A stretch of DNA of 64,000 bases from Paenibacillus shirakamiensis (lineage in GTDB: Bacteria; Bacillota; Bacilli; Paenibacillales; Paenibacillaceae), in contig NZ_JAGGLD010000002.1 of NCBI RefSeq assembly GCF_017874255.1, forward strand, positions 372,001 to 436,000, given 5' to 3'. Shown here one piece after another: positions 17,611 through 26,652 of this stretch. The position numbers and the translations under genes were made by a program. The notes under the pieces were generated by a model. The model had not been told where the DNA came from. It did not search any database and saw only the letters and a list, made by a program, of their open reading frames with translations. Each line of letters starts with the position of its first letter. Position 1 is the stretch's first letter.

Positions 17611-18593
17611 TCCATCTCCTTCTGTGAAGTTAAAATAGGTAATTTGCTAGTAGTAAGTAAATCTATAATCAATGGACGATTGGAATTAGAGGAAATAAAA
17701 ACCCCGCCCATCAGACTGTTAAGCTCAGCATAAGTATTGTCTTTCAACATAATTTGATGTGCTTTGGCGATATTCCAGTAGGGGATGCTTGATTGCAAGT
17801 GATGCGTTAGATGATAATTCTCTGCATGAATACTCAGAAAAAAGGCTTCCAGCCAATGGCTGAATCTATTCCGCGTCATTTTGATACTCTTCTTTGTGTC
17901 TAATACTAATGGATAATGTTCTGCTAATTCAATGAACCAGCCAATCACCATAAATGTTGTAAAGTAAGGCACAATCCAGTACATAAAGAGCTCTTTAATA
18001 CATCCCATATAAGCCAATATTCCTATAATGCCTATCCACAGCAAAAGCATATGCATATATTGTCTTGGGTATGTTCTAAATTGCATCATTCTATATCTGA
18101 ACACATAATAAGCATAGCTAAAAATATTCAACAAAAATAGAGGCCTTAGAACATACTTATTGAGAAAATGTCGCTCACTTTTTAGTTTGTATAGACCAGC
18201 TTCTATATGGAATTGATAATCAGGATCTTTCTGAGGATCCCCCAGATGAGTGTGATGCCCTTTCACGTGAGAATCTTTATAAAGATTAAATTCCTGGCCT
18301 ATTAAATACCCTGAGAACAATGTGCCCAATACATAATTCAATTTGCGATTTTTGGCCAGACATAGGTGGGAAGCATCATGCAAAATAGTAGCCAGTGCCC
18401 TCTGCCTTGACCCAATAACCACTAATGAAATGATATAAAAGTATAGATTGTATTGACTGAGGACTATAGCTACAAAGATGATAAAGTAATCATACATAAT
18501 CCCTACAAAAGCTCTGTAATTATTAGATTTGGAAAGTGGTTTTAACTGCTGTTTGATTTCATTAGAGAACGCATAAAATTCATAACTAGCCAA
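17607..18593 (-). CDS. Membrane fatty acid desaturase-family protein
   Basis: A 328-residue membrane diiron enzyme with the three histidine boxes: HDASH (about residue 88), HVKGHHTHLGDP, and HLTHHL near the C-terminus. It should introduce a double bond or hydroxyl group into an acyl or related lipid. Unlike the phospholipid desaturase Des of Bacillus it is coupled to an EamA transporter and has no DesKR-like genes beside it, so a specialised lipid or natural-product role is possible. TTG start after GGAGG. Confidence 0.82.
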   Translation of the reverse strand: MASYEFYAFSNEIKQQLKPLSKSNNYRAFVGIMYDYFIIFVAIVLSQYNLYFYIISLVVIGSRQRALATILHDASHLCLAKNRKLNYVLGTLFSGYLIGQEFNLYKDSHVKGHHTHLGDPQKDPDYQFHIEAGLYKLKSERHFLNKYVLRPLFLLNIFSYAYYVFRYRMMQFRTYPRQYMHMLLLWIGIIGILAYMGCIKELFMYWIVPYFTTFMVIGWFIELAEHYPLVLDTKKSIKMTRNRFSHWLEAFFLSIHAENYHLTHHLQSSIPYWNIAKAHQIMLKDNTYAELNSLMGGVFISSNSNRPLIIDLLTTSKLPILTSQKEME

Positions 18594-18712
18594 AATAAAA
18601 CCTCCACTCTATTATTAAATACTATATTTTACATAATTTTAGTATTATTTGTAATAAAAATAAAGGTTTATTTTGCTTTAATTGAGAGAATAGAATACAT
18701 AAATTACACAAG

Positions 18713-18752
18713 CCAAAGAACTATGGCTTAGTTGCATCTCCATAGTCCTTGG
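18713..18752 (-). terminator. Hairpin after the DUF948 gene
   Basis: A 13-14 bp stem (18713-18726 with 18740-18752) lies just past the DUF948 stop. It lacks a clear T tract on the minus strand, so it may be a weak terminator or RNA-stabilising end. Confidence 0.45.
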
Positions 18753-18757
18753 GTTCA

Positions 18758-19180
18758 TTATTTAACTTTCAAATGCAGATTGGATGAGGTGCTGTAGACT
18801 GCCTTCGGCTTCGATGTGGCTTCCGCCTTAGTAGAACTGGCTTGAGACGGAGTAGAACCATGCAGCATCGCATCCGTTACCTGATGCAGTGCTTCCCCGA
18901 CATCATGTGCGGTCTCTAGTAGAGGATCTACCGATTTGATTCGGCCTTTAATGTCTTTGGTAACGCCATTTGCCTGATGAATAAGCTGCTTGGCTTCGGA
19001 CGAGATTTGTTTGGCTTCACCAGACAAATCCTGAATTACTCCTCTGGCATCCACCAGCGTCTTATTCACTTCATCTAGTGTGGTCATGCTTTTTTTAAGT
19101 GTCCGAATTAGATACACATTCAGCCCAATAAAAGCAGCAGCCGCACCGGCCACACTATATCTTATTTTGAGTTCAACCAT
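18758..19180 (-). CDS. DUF948-type membrane-anchored coiled-coil protein
   Basis: A 140-residue protein with an N-terminal membrane helix (about 8-26) and then a long amphipathic coiled coil (DEVNKTLVDARGVIQDLSG, with many E-A-K-Q heptads), followed by a Ser/Thr/Ala-rich tail. This is the pattern of DUF948 proteins, of unknown function, often near general-stress genes. AAAGGGGC precedes the ATG. Confidence 0.7.
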   Translation of the reverse strand: MVELKIRYSVAGAAAAFIGLNVYLIRTLKKSMTTLDEVNKTLVDARGVIQDLSGEAKQISSEAKQLIHQANGVTKDIKGRIKSVDPLLETAHDVGEALHQVTDAMLHGSTPSQASSTKAEATSKPKAVYSTSSNLHLKVK

Positions 19181-19321
19181 AGGAACAGCCCCTTTCTCTA
19201 CTCATTTTATGAGCCATGAGGGCAAGGCATGCCGATTGTTTGTGAATTCAAGTTCGCTTATTCGTAATCAGAAGACTAAAATATTTTCTCGCTCCTCTCT
19301 CTTAAGGGAAACGTTAGAAAT

Positions 19322-20149
19322 TTACCAAACATGTTCATAGTTCACTCGAGCCTTTGAAGTACTTACTGAAGGCATATGATAGTCGACTAAATCGAACGTT
19401 TCATAGATTAGATCTTCTAACAGGTGGATAGCATCCACATGAGTCATCAGGTGCGATATACTCTCTTGCAGATGAGAAGGCTGTATGGCTAATCCTGCTA
19501 GTGTGTGATCTAACCTCTTCAACCTTCCTGGATGATAGGTTCGATTAAGGCCACAGAGTACCCCTACTAAATTTAATATAGACTGAAGCTTGAGTTCCGC
19601 TAAGTAAGCCCAGTCCTGCCTGAGTAATCCTTGCTGCTGGAGAATTAGTTTTGGCTCAAATGTTAAGTTATCTTTGACCAAGGCCTCGGCCAAGGCTATA
19701 GGATAACTAGCCAACTCATTTTTCCACTGCTTCATGATATCGTAATGATCATATAGCACTCTAGATGAATGAATTCCAGTTACAATCGTATGATCTTGCA
19801 AATTGGTACTGTTCTCTTGCAAGATGCGGTGGATGACGGTTTGTGCCTTCTTTTTATCTAAATGAGCAATCTCGCACTTTACTCCCTCTATAGACTTAAT
19901 AATAATGAGCACTTCACTGCTAGAGAATTTAATTTCTCCTCCGGATCTAATTATGTTCTCATGGGTAGACTGAACAACCTCTTCAGGAATATTTCCCTTG
20001 TGATATACAATTATATCGATATCCGAGGCAGCATCTACTCTTCCCTTAGCCAACGATCCTGTAACTATAATAGAGAGTATATCTGGGCATGTTCTAAGTA
20101 GTTCTATCTTGATCTCTTCGGCAATGGCAAGTAAATGATTGGAATCCAT
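19322..20149 (-). CDS. Nucleotidyltransferase-fold protein
   Basis: A 275-residue protein. TGSLAKGRVDAASDIDIIV (about residues 30-48) is the pol-beta-type nucleotidyltransferase motif: GS followed by two aspartates (Asp43 and Asp45) that bind metal. The helical C-terminal half resembles that of aminoglycoside or MNT-type transferases, but the substrate is unknown. The ATG at 20149 follows AAGGGGA; a longer reading from 20242 would run into the ABC gene and is rejected. Confidence 0.72.
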   Translation of the reverse strand: MDSNHLLAIAEEIKIELLRTCPDILSIIVTGSLAKGRVDAASDIDIIVYHKGNIPEEVVQSTHENIIRSGGEIKFSSSEVLIIIKSIEGVKCEIAHLDKKKAQTVIHRILQENSTNLQDHTIVTGIHSSRVLYDHYDIMKQWKNELASYPIALAEALVKDNLTFEPKLILQQQGLLRQDWAYLAELKLQSILNLVGVLCGLNRTYHPGRLKRLDHTLAGLAIQPSHLQESISHLMTHVDAIHLLEDLIYETFDLVDYHMPSVSTSKARVNYEHVW

Positions 20150-20186
20150 GGCAAATCCCCTTCCACTTAAAAAGCAATTCCGCATT

Positions 20187-22007
20187 TCACTCAGGCAAAG
20201 AAGCCATTTTCCCTTGATGAAGACTGCTGTAGAACCCCTCAAGCTTCACCAGTTCGTCATGAGAACCCCGTTCAATGATGCGGCCATCTTGGAGAACAAG
20301 AATCTGATCCGCTTGGCGAATCGTATTCAGACGGTGGGCAATGACAAAGCTGGTTCTACCCTTCATCAGACGCTTAAGACCTTCTTGGATTTTGATCTCC
20401 GTAATCGTATCGATGCTGCTGGTCGCCTCATCTAATACGAGCATGGCTGGGTCTGCTAACATAGCACGAGCAATGGCTAACAACTGCTTTTGTCCTTGGC
20501 TTATTCCGCGGCCATCCGATTGAAGTTCTCTATCATATCCCCCATCGAGCCTCATGATAAATGAATGTGCATTAGCTAACTTCGAAGCTTCCTCCACTTC
20601 CGTATCGGTTGCATCCAATCGACCGAACCGAATATTGTCGCGAATCGTCCCTCGGAACAAGAAGGAATCTTGAAGGACAAACGCCATATTCTTCCGAATA
20701 CTCTCCCTTTGCAGGATACAAATATCTTGGCCATCTAACGTAATGAGACCTGCCGTAGCATCATAAAAGCGGGATAAGAGCTGAATGAGAGTCGTCTTGC
20801 CTGCACCTGTAGGTCCAACAAGGGCAATCATTTCGCCCGGCTTCACCTCAAAACTGATGTCTTTTAGAATCGGAGGAGCTTTTTCATCATAGGCAAAAGA
20901 TACGTGTGAGAATGTCACTGCACCCTGCACATGTTCAAGAGCGATAGCTTCCTTTTCATCGGAATTCTCGGTCTCCTCATCCAACACCTCAAATACACGT
21001 TCTGCTCCTGCAATCGCAGATAGCAACGTATTCCATTGGTTGGCGAGATCATTTAATGGACGTGTGAACTGCCGCGCATACTCTACAAACACAATAATGA
21101 TCCCAATCGTTACGGAACCATGAATGGCGAGGGTACCGCCTATTCCTGCAACAAGGGCAAAGCTTAGATTATTCAGACTGTTCATTAGCTTCGGGATGAA
21201 TCCTGAGATGGTCTGCGCCCAGAATCCAGAAGAACGAATTGCGGCATTCCGTGCTCTGAATCCTCGCATTACTCTTGCCTCTTGGGAGAAGGCTTTGATG
21301 ATCCGCTGTCCCGACAATGTCTCTTCAATATATCCATTCAATTCTCCAAGGTTTCGTTGACGCTCTTTGTATAGCGGTCCCGTTCTGCGTGTTATCCAGC
21401 GCATACCTAGAATCATTAACGGCACAACAATGAATGTCAGAAGGGTGAGGAGCGGACTGAGATAGATCATGACCCCTAGCGTCCCTACAAGGGTAAGCAC
21501 ACTAGAAAAAATCTGAATAGCTGAACTGTTCAGGGTTCCGCTAACATTTTCGATATCGTTCGTAACCCGGCTCATAATCTCGCCCTGCTGCCTTTTACCG
21601 TAGAAAGAAATGGGCAATTTGTGCAAATGGCTGAATAGGTCAAATCGCATTCGGTACACCGTTTCTTGAGAGACCTCAATCATCCATATATTTTGCAGCC
21701 AAGAAGTTAGAGAGTAGAACACGTAGACGAATCCTAGACCCATAAGAAAGAGCGGCCAGGGTACCGTCCCCGTGCCTTGAAGGTAGTGATCCACCGCTTG
21801 ACCGATCATATACGGACCGAGGAGGGCTAGACCGGAGCTTAGCACCACCATCAACAGCACGAAGATCAGCTTCACTTTGCGGACAGCGAGATAATGCCAA
21901 ATCCTCCCTACGGTACCGGACCAGTCTTTGGGCTTGGCTTTTGCTTTTGGCGTTAAAGTAAGATCCGGGAATGGATGCTGAAAAGGCTCAATAAATGCTT
22001 TGAACAT
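20187..22007 (-). CDS. ABC exporter subunit (canonical ATPase residues, permease fused)
   Basis: About 606 residues: six membrane helices in the N-terminal half, then an ATPase. Walker A is GPTGAGKTT, Walker B MLVLDEATSSID with the catalytic Glu, and the H-loop VIAHRLNT. The signature is ISQGQ instead of LSGGQ. It pairs with the upstream gene to form a heterodimeric multidrug-type exporter. The ATG at 22007 has GGGAGG before it; starting at 22025 is less likely. It overlaps the upstream gene by 20 bp. Confidence 0.88.
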   Translation of the reverse strand: MFKAFIEPFQHPFPDLTLTPKAKAKPKDWSGTVGRIWHYLAVRKVKLIFVLLMVVLSSGLALLGPYMIGQAVDHYLQGTGTVPWPLFLMGLGFVYVFYSLTSWLQNIWMIEVSQETVYRMRFDLFSHLHKLPISFYGKRQQGEIMSRVTNDIENVSGTLNSSAIQIFSSVLTLVGTLGVMIYLSPLLTLLTFIVVPLMILGMRWITRRTGPLYKERQRNLGELNGYIEETLSGQRIIKAFSQEARVMRGFRARNAAIRSSGFWAQTISGFIPKLMNSLNNLSFALVAGIGGTLAIHGSVTIGIIIVFVEYARQFTRPLNDLANQWNTLLSAIAGAERVFEVLDEETENSDEKEAIALEHVQGAVTFSHVSFAYDEKAPPILKDISFEVKPGEMIALVGPTGAGKTTLIQLLSRFYDATAGLITLDGQDICILQRESIRKNMAFVLQDSFLFRGTIRDNIRFGRLDATDTEVEEASKLANAHSFIMRLDGGYDRELQSDGRGISQGQKQLLAIARAMLADPAMLVLDEATSSIDTITEIKIQEGLKRLMKGRTSFVIAHRLNTIRQADQILVLQDGRIIERGSHDELVKLEGFYSSLHQGKMASLPE

Positions 22008-23811
22008 GATGTGCTCCCTCCCCATGCTGAGATATATAGATGCGCTGATATAGCGGCGAGTTTTTCATTAATTCATCGTGTGTACCTTGGGCGATAAGCT
22101 CCCCATCATCCATAAGTAAGATGAGATCGGCGGATGAGGTCGAACTGATTTTTTGAGTAATCAAAAATGTAGTGCATGACAGTTCATCCAGCGCTTGAAG
22201 AAGGAGCCCCTCCGTACGGACATCGAGCGCACTTGTACTATCATCTAAGATAAGAATCGCCGGTTGACGCACCAGCGCTCTCGCGATGGACAACCGCTGC
22301 TTTTGTCCGCCGGAAAGATTCACACCCCGCTGCCCTAGCTTCGTGTCGTAACCATGCGGCAGCTTAACTACCGTCTCATGAATTTGAGCTTGCTTAGCCG
22401 CCGTCTGAATCTCTTCTAGCGTCGCATCTTCTCTTCCCCAAGCGATATTCTCCCGTATCGTTCCCGTGAAAAGCATTACTTCTTGCGGCACGTAGCCAAT
22501 AGCCCCTCTTAATTCAGCAGGCTCCAAGCTTACGATATCCCTACCGTCAATGTAGATTTCACCCTCCGTCTGCTCATGCAAGCGGGGAATTAACTGGACT
22601 AGGGAAGATTTCCCTGATCCGGTAGCGCCCATGATTGCCACCCGTTGCCCGGGCTTCACCTCAAATGAAATATGTCTCAATACAGCTAGATCTCCCAATG
22701 GATACCGAAAAGCTACATCTCTGAACTGAATTCGTCCTTCAATCTGCATAAGACCACGGGCTGGTGATGGAATCTCCGCTGAGTATGACGTGTTCTTGGA
22801 CGTGTTCTTGGACGTGTTCTTGAGAGTCTTCTCAGAAGTGTTCTTCGTAATTATGGCAATGTCCGTGCTATCCTCTGTATCCAGCACTTCTACGACACGC
22901 TGCGCGGAAGCGAAGGCTCTAGAGTAAGACATCATGATCCAAGATAAAGCAGATAACGCCCCAATGATTCTTAAGGAGTAGTTCATGACCGCTACCACTT
23001 CACCGATACTTGCGTTCCCGGAGCGAATGTCTATCCGGCCAAACCACAGCACGGCAATAATTCCCGCGTTAATAAGCAATAAAATAAAAGGGACCGTCGT
23101 CTCCGTAATCCTCAGTGCTGATATCGTACCTTTCATTAAATTGCGGCTGTAACCTGCGAACTTCTCCACTTCATGCGCCATACGAACGAAGACGCGAATC
23201 AGACGCATGCCCGTAAGGTTCTCTTGAATCACCCCGTTCACTCGGTCTAGACGCTGCTGGACATCTTTGAACTTGCGAGTAGTAATTCTCATCATCCATA
23301 GCACAAATCCAAGCAGGACGGGAACCGTAATGAGTAGTAGCAATCCAAGCTTCGCATGAACGACCATGGCCATAATAATGCTGCCGATGACAACCAGCGG
23401 AACCCGAGTGGCAAATCGCAAGCTCATAAAGATCATATCCTGAAGCTGAGTAATATCTCCGGTCAGCCTAGTAATGAGCGAAGAAGATTCGAATTTGCTG
23501 AATACCGTATAGGAGAATGATTGGACTTTATCATACAGCTTGTCACGAAGATCATACGCGAACCCTTGACTAGCATGGGAAGCAAAAAAGGAACTCGATA
23601 AGCCTGCACCAAACGCAATGAGCGCACTGCCCATAAGCACCCCACCCCACATCCATACCACCGATAAGTCCTTCACGGCAATGCCGTCATCAATAATTTT
23701 GGAGATGAGAAAAGGTTGCAACAGCTCCACCGACAACTCCAGAAGCAGCATAACCAGAGCCATCCCGGCAGCAATTTTGTACTTTTTGAGATAAGACAGA
23801 ATCCATTCCAT
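21988..23811 (-). CDS. ABC exporter subunit (degenerate ATPase site)
   Basis: A 607-residue half-transporter. Walker A is GATGSGKSS and the signature LSGGQKQR is intact, but Walker B reads LILDDSTSALD with Asp in place of the catalytic Glu, and the H-loop reads ITQKISS with Gln instead of His. This is the degenerate site typical of heterodimeric exporters such as BmrCD. A Lys-Asn-Thr-Ser linker between the domains is coded by a 12-bp triplicate repeat. GGAGGACACC precedes the ATG. Divergent from a PadR regulator, its likely repressor. Confidence 0.88.
   Translation of the reverse strand: MEWILSYLKKYKIAAGMALVMLLLELSVELLQPFLISKIIDDGIAVKDLSVVWMWGGVLMGSALIAFGAGLSSSFFASHASQGFAYDLRDKLYDKVQSFSYTVFSKFESSSLITRLTGDITQLQDMIFMSLRFATRVPLVVIGSIIMAMVVHAKLGLLLLITVPVLLGFVLWMMRITTRKFKDVQQRLDRVNGVIQENLTGMRLIRVFVRMAHEVEKFAGYSRNLMKGTISALRITETTVPFILLLINAGIIAVLWFGRIDIRSGNASIGEVVAVMNYSLRIIGALSALSWIMMSYSRAFASAQRVVEVLDTEDSTDIAIITKNTSEKTLKNTSKNTSKNTSYSAEIPSPARGLMQIEGRIQFRDVAFRYPLGDLAVLRHISFEVKPGQRVAIMGATGSGKSSLVQLIPRLHEQTEGEIYIDGRDIVSLEPAELRGAIGYVPQEVMLFTGTIRENIAWGREDATLEEIQTAAKQAQIHETVVKLPHGYDTKLGQRGVNLSGGQKQRLSIARALVRQPAILILDDSTSALDVRTEGLLLQALDELSCTTFLITQKISSTSSADLILLMDDGELIAQGTHDELMKNSPLYQRIYISQHGEGAHHVQSIY
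22787..22822 (-). repeat. 12-bp tandem triplicate inside the ABC gene
   Basis: The unit GACGTGTTCTTG occurs three times head to tail and codes for the KNTS repeats in the linker between membrane and ATPase domains. Being a multiple of three, it keeps the frame. Confidence 0.9.
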
Positions 23812-23990
23812 AAGGTGTCCTCCGCTAATTATGTAGATTGCCTTAGTATAACTTACTCCAATATTCTTCTAAAAGAAGACTTGTAATTTTGTATATGGCC
23901 TCTTGGGTCTGAAATAACTTAATTATATCATGGCCTGATGAGGAGAATTTTAGGTTGTAAAACAATACATATGAAATGGAAAATTCACTT

Positions 23991-24049
23991 CTACATCACA
24001 ACGTGATATACTAACTACATCACAACTCGATATATTACTCTGTGATATA
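23991..24049. promoter_or_regulatory. Putative PadR operators between ABC genes and padR
   Basis: Two near-identical 20-bp sites start CTACATCACAAC and end GATATA (23991-24010 and 24015-24034), spaced 24 bp apart; each is a dyad of ATCAC and GTGAT type. A third half-site TGTGATATA lies at 24041-24049, just before the padR ribosome site. PadR repressors bind such ATGT/ACAT-type dyads, so autorepression and control of the divergent exporter are likely. Confidence 0.65.
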
Positions 24050-24063
24050 GGAGGCGATTAATT

Positions 24064-24384
24064 ATGGAAAAAGAAATAGAACTCATACAACGGTATGTTC
24101 CTATGAGTGAGACAATGTTCTATATTTTGCTATCTTTAAGAGAAGAAAGGCACGGTTATGGCATTATGCAGCATGTGAAGACTCTAACCCAAGGCCGGAT
24201 TGCACTCGGTGCGGGAACCATTTACCAAACCTTACATAAGCTCGATCAATCTCATATGATTTCGGCAACACGGGAGGCAGAGCGCAAGAAATTTTACCAC
24301 ATCACAGAAGCGGGAGAAACGGTCTTACAGGCAGAGATCATACGAATTCGGGAACTCTATCATAATATAGAGGGACTCAAGTAA
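24064..24384 (+). CDS. PadR-family transcriptional regulator
   Basis: A 106-residue winged-helix protein. HGYGIMQHVKTLTQG and GAGTIYQTLHKLDQ are the PadR signature (HGY, then the recognition helix with GTIYxxLxxL), and a short C-terminal helix gives the dimer arm. It faces the ABC exporter genes and has operator-like repeats in the shared gap, so it most likely represses the exporter and senses its substrate. TATAGGAGGCG precedes the ATG. Confidence 0.85.
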   Translation: MEKEIELIQRYVPMSETMFYILLSLREERHGYGIMQHVKTLTQGRIALGAGTIYQTLHKLDQSHMISATREAERKKFYHITEAGETVLQAEIIRIRELYHNIEGLK

Positions 24385-24501
24385 TGGATGGTCCATAAGT
24401 ATGGAAATAGCTTGGCGTATTCGGTTGAAGACAACAATTCACCTGTGGATCATCTTGAATAATTGCTTCTATGCACCGCTACAAGAAGCCTATTGACTCA
24501 C

Positions 24502-24521
24502 AAAAAAAGCCGCTTCCGGCT
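24502..24521 (-). terminator. Terminator after the CstR-like gene
   Basis: On the minus strand AGCCG-GAAG-CGGCT is followed by seven Ts. It closes the DsrE/CstR unit. Confidence 0.85.
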
Positions 24522-24556
24522 GATAACCGAGAACCGACTTTCTATAGACATACCGT

Positions 24557-24823
24557 CTACCGACTTTTGACCAAAAGCTCAATGGCTTCTTGCACCATTT
24601 TGCTGGAGTCTCTCCCTGCTTCTTGCTCTTCCAAAATACACTGCTGTAAATTCTCCGCCACAATCTGAGCTATTGCCTTATCTGCGGCACTTCGGATTGC
24701 GGATAACTGGCTTACTACATCTTTGCAGGATTTCTCTTCTTCCATCAGACGGAGTACCCCGCGGGCTTGCCCCTCAATGCGGCGGAGTCTTTTTTTAATA
24801 TGATCCGGATATGTGTAGCTCAA
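24557..24823 (-). CDS. cstR: CsoR-family repressor, CstR (persulfide-sensing) type
   Basis: An 88-residue four-helix CsoR/FrmR protein. It has two cysteines (Cys33 and Cys62), and the position four before the second, which is His in copper-sensing CsoR, is Asn58 (ENLQQC). That fits CstR, which senses persulfides by linking its two Cys, not copper. The end EAIELLVKSR also matches CstR. It lies with a DsrE-like sulfur carrier and two operator-like palindromes. TTG start after AAGGGG. Confidence 0.82.
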   Translation of the reverse strand: MSYTYPDHIKKRLRRIEGQARGVLRLMEEEKSCKDVVSQLSAIRSAADKAIAQIVAENLQQCILEEQEAGRDSSKMVQEAIELLVKSR

Positions 24824-24858
24824 TGCACTAACCCCTTTCAGATCTGCTGTAAAAGGCC

Positions 24859-24884
24859 TATACCTCTATAGGTATAATTATACC
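24859..24884 (-). promoter_or_regulatory. Putative CstR operator before cstR
   Basis: A near-palindrome TATACCTCTATAGGTATA (24859-24876) overlaps a perfect 14-bp palindrome GGTATAATTATACC (24871-24884). The ATACC/GGTAT pattern is that of CsoR-family operators and matches the site before the DsrE gene. Confidence 0.65.
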
Positions 24885-24896
24885 TATTATCCTTAG

Positions 24897-25388
24897 TCAA
24901 ATAAACAGGTTGACCTTCGCCTCGGTGGCATCCCCCAGATAAGCGGCTACTCCTGCATATTCAATCCCTTCTATAAGCTCTTCTTTTTTTAGTCCGAGCA
25001 GATCCATCGTCATCGTACAAGCCACCAGCTTCACACCTTGCTCTTGAGCGAGCTCCATTAACTGTGGCAACGATAACGCATTATGCTTTTTCATGACATT
25101 CTTAATCATAGCGGGGCCCATACCCATCATATTCATTTTGGATAATCCAAACTTACGCGGCCCTCTAGGCATCATCGCTCCAAACATCCGCTCTAGTAGA
25201 TTCTTTTTGACTGGAACTGCTTCGTCCTTACGCAGAGCATTCAGCCCCCAAAACGTGCAAAAAATCGTAACTTCATGATCAAAAGCCGCTGCTCCATTTG
25301 CAATAATAAAGGCCGCAATGGCCTTGTCTAGCTCCCCACTGAACAGAACGATTGTGGTTCGTTCTGGTTGTCTTTCTTGCAAAGTCAT
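24897..25388 (-). CDS. DsrE/DsrF-like sulfur carrier protein
   Basis: A 163-residue DsrE/DsrF/DrsH-like protein. Seen: VLFSGELDKAIAAFIIANGA at the N-terminus, CTFWGLNALRKD, and LVACTMTMDLLGL with the likely persulfide-bearing Cys. Such proteins are used in sulfur trafficking in persulfide detoxification. The MTLQERQ start at 25388 is preceded by AAAGGAG; reading from 25484 would translate the operator and is rejected. Controlled very likely by the CstR-like gene that follows. Confidence 0.78.
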   Translation of the reverse strand: MTLQERQPERTTIVLFSGELDKAIAAFIIANGAAAFDHEVTIFCTFWGLNALRKDEAVPVKKNLLERMFGAMMPRGPRKFGLSKMNMMGMGPAMIKNVMKKHNALSLPQLMELAQEQGVKLVACTMTMDLLGLKKEELIEGIEYAGVAAYLGDATEAKVNLFI

Positions 25389-25451
25389 TAATTTGAACTC
25401 CTTTGTGATGTAGTAAAAGATTTTTGAATGATTAAAATTATTATTTTGAAC

Positions 25452-25477
25452 TTTACATACCCTATAGGGTATGTAAA
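25452..25477 (-). promoter_or_regulatory. Perfect 26-bp palindrome, putative CstR operator before the DsrE gene
   Basis: Each half reads TTTACATACCCTA on its strand, so the whole 26 bp is a perfect inverted repeat centred on TA. It contains the ATACCC/GGGTAT core of CsoR/CstR operators and lies about 65 bp before the start codon. Confidence 0.8.
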
Positions 25478-25484
25478 AGAGCAA

Positions 25485-26180
25485 AAAAATTTACTCTATT
25501 AACAAACAAGTGCGAGTGCAATTTAAATAAATTCACCCAATATACACATACCCCTATTAGTATATTGTGAGTTTATCTAACACTAGGATTTTCGTCAAGT
25601 CGCTTTACCAAGAAATTGTGATGTAAACACCGGAAGATAGCTGCGACTTCACTTTTTTGGTCGGTATTAGCTAACGTTACAGTGAAAAGGATGAACATAG
25701 GGTATGCGGCTATGGATTATTCAGTTCTGATTTGGCCGCTATATGATACATAAGAATGGCCCGAATTACGTCGACAATTCGTGGAACTAGCAGGGAAACA
25801 TGTTGTGACTCGGATGGACTATTATTTTTGAGCTAAGCTTTTAGATGAATATTATCTATGTTCTTATGAAGAATATTAATGCGGAGACTACACCCGAAGG
25901 AAGAGCAATATCTCAAACAAAGACTAAACAAATTAATTTTGGCGCTTACTCAGCTTACGTAGAAAAGTAGGAGGGACTAATAATTTTAAGCGTTTTTAGA
26001 TACTAGATATATATCTTGTTCCTATAATAGAATTGGATTTAAGCACTAGCTTCTATTTTACGAATTTATACACGATGAAAGAAATTTAAAAATTACGTTT
26101 ACAAGGATCTTAAGGATATATCAAACGGGAGTTATTACAGCTAGCTTAACCTTCTCTTTATTCTCCATTCGATTGAAAGA
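25485..26180. other. Gene-free, possibly decayed stretch
   Basis: About 700 bp with no supportable intact gene. Around 25740-25890 a plus-strand frame runs EWPELRRQFVELAG and on, but with stops inside, which may be a decayed gene. I cannot name it. No repeat or mobile-element end was seen. Confidence 0.4.
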
Positions 26181-26213
26181 AAACCTTGATCAGCATTAAA
26201 GCCAATCAAGGTT
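26181..26213 (-). terminator. Terminator of the first toxin operon
   Basis: CCTTGAT (26184-26190) pairs with ATCAAGG (26205-26211), with a T-rich run on the minus strand. It lies 13 bp past the barstar-like gene and ends the RCC1-RHS-barstar unit. Confidence 0.8.
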
Positions 26214-26225
26214 AAAATTTAATCA

Positions 26226-26639
26226 TTATTCTTTCACTAAGTAAACCATGAAGGTTTTAGCTTTCCCTCCCACTACAACAGATTCTACTTCTTCTTGCCA
26301 AAAAGGTAAGATGATATCCGTGAAATCTGCTAAAATATCATTTTTTAATTTTGGATTTTGCTGAAGAAATTTATCATATTGATGTATAACCAGTATATAT
26401 TTTTCTCTTTCAATCCAACTCAGATCTCTTATCCAATCAAGATATCTATCAATACTGTCAGTGCAGGATGTAGGAAATCTAAAATTCTGCTGTATTGCTA
26501 AGGCGTAATCTTCCCAAGACTGTATTTCAGACCCATTCAGTTCAACAACGAGTATATTAGGGTAACTAGTTAATTCCTGTTTAATAAACATAAGCTCTTT
26601 GGGACTAATTTCTTGCATAAGATTATTTTCAAATTGCAT
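26226..26639 (-). CDS. Barstar-family immunity protein
   Basis: A 137-residue barstar-like inhibitor. The segment ILVVELNGSEIQSWEDYA matches the barstar opening (strand then helix), and the later aromatic and acidic residues (DWIRDLSW) fit the helix that plugs the barnase active site. It begins 13 bp after the stop of the RHS gene that ends in a barnase-like RNase domain, so toxin and inhibitor form a cognate pair. It acts in the cytoplasm to protect the producer. AGGAGAAG precedes the ATG. Confidence 0.85.
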   Translation of the reverse strand: MQFENNLMQEISPKELMFIKQELTSYPNILVVELNGSEIQSWEDYALAIQQNFRFPTSCTDSIDRYLDWIRDLSWIEREKYILVIHQYDKFLQQNPKLKNDILADFTDIILPFWQEEVESVVVGGKAKTFMVYLVKE

Positions 26640-26652
26640 ATTTTCACTTCTC

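Noticed and set aside
20150..20242. An extra 31 codons at the front of the nucleotidyltransferase
   Set aside because: They overlap the end of the ABC gene and a good ribosome site precedes the later ATG.
24388..24480. Two mini reading frames of 24-31 codons right after padR
   Set aside because: They overlap in different frames, lack ribosome sites and have no recognisable features.
25700..25980. A decayed transposase or regulator on the plus strand
   Set aside because: Short open stretches with stops; no family motif could be named.
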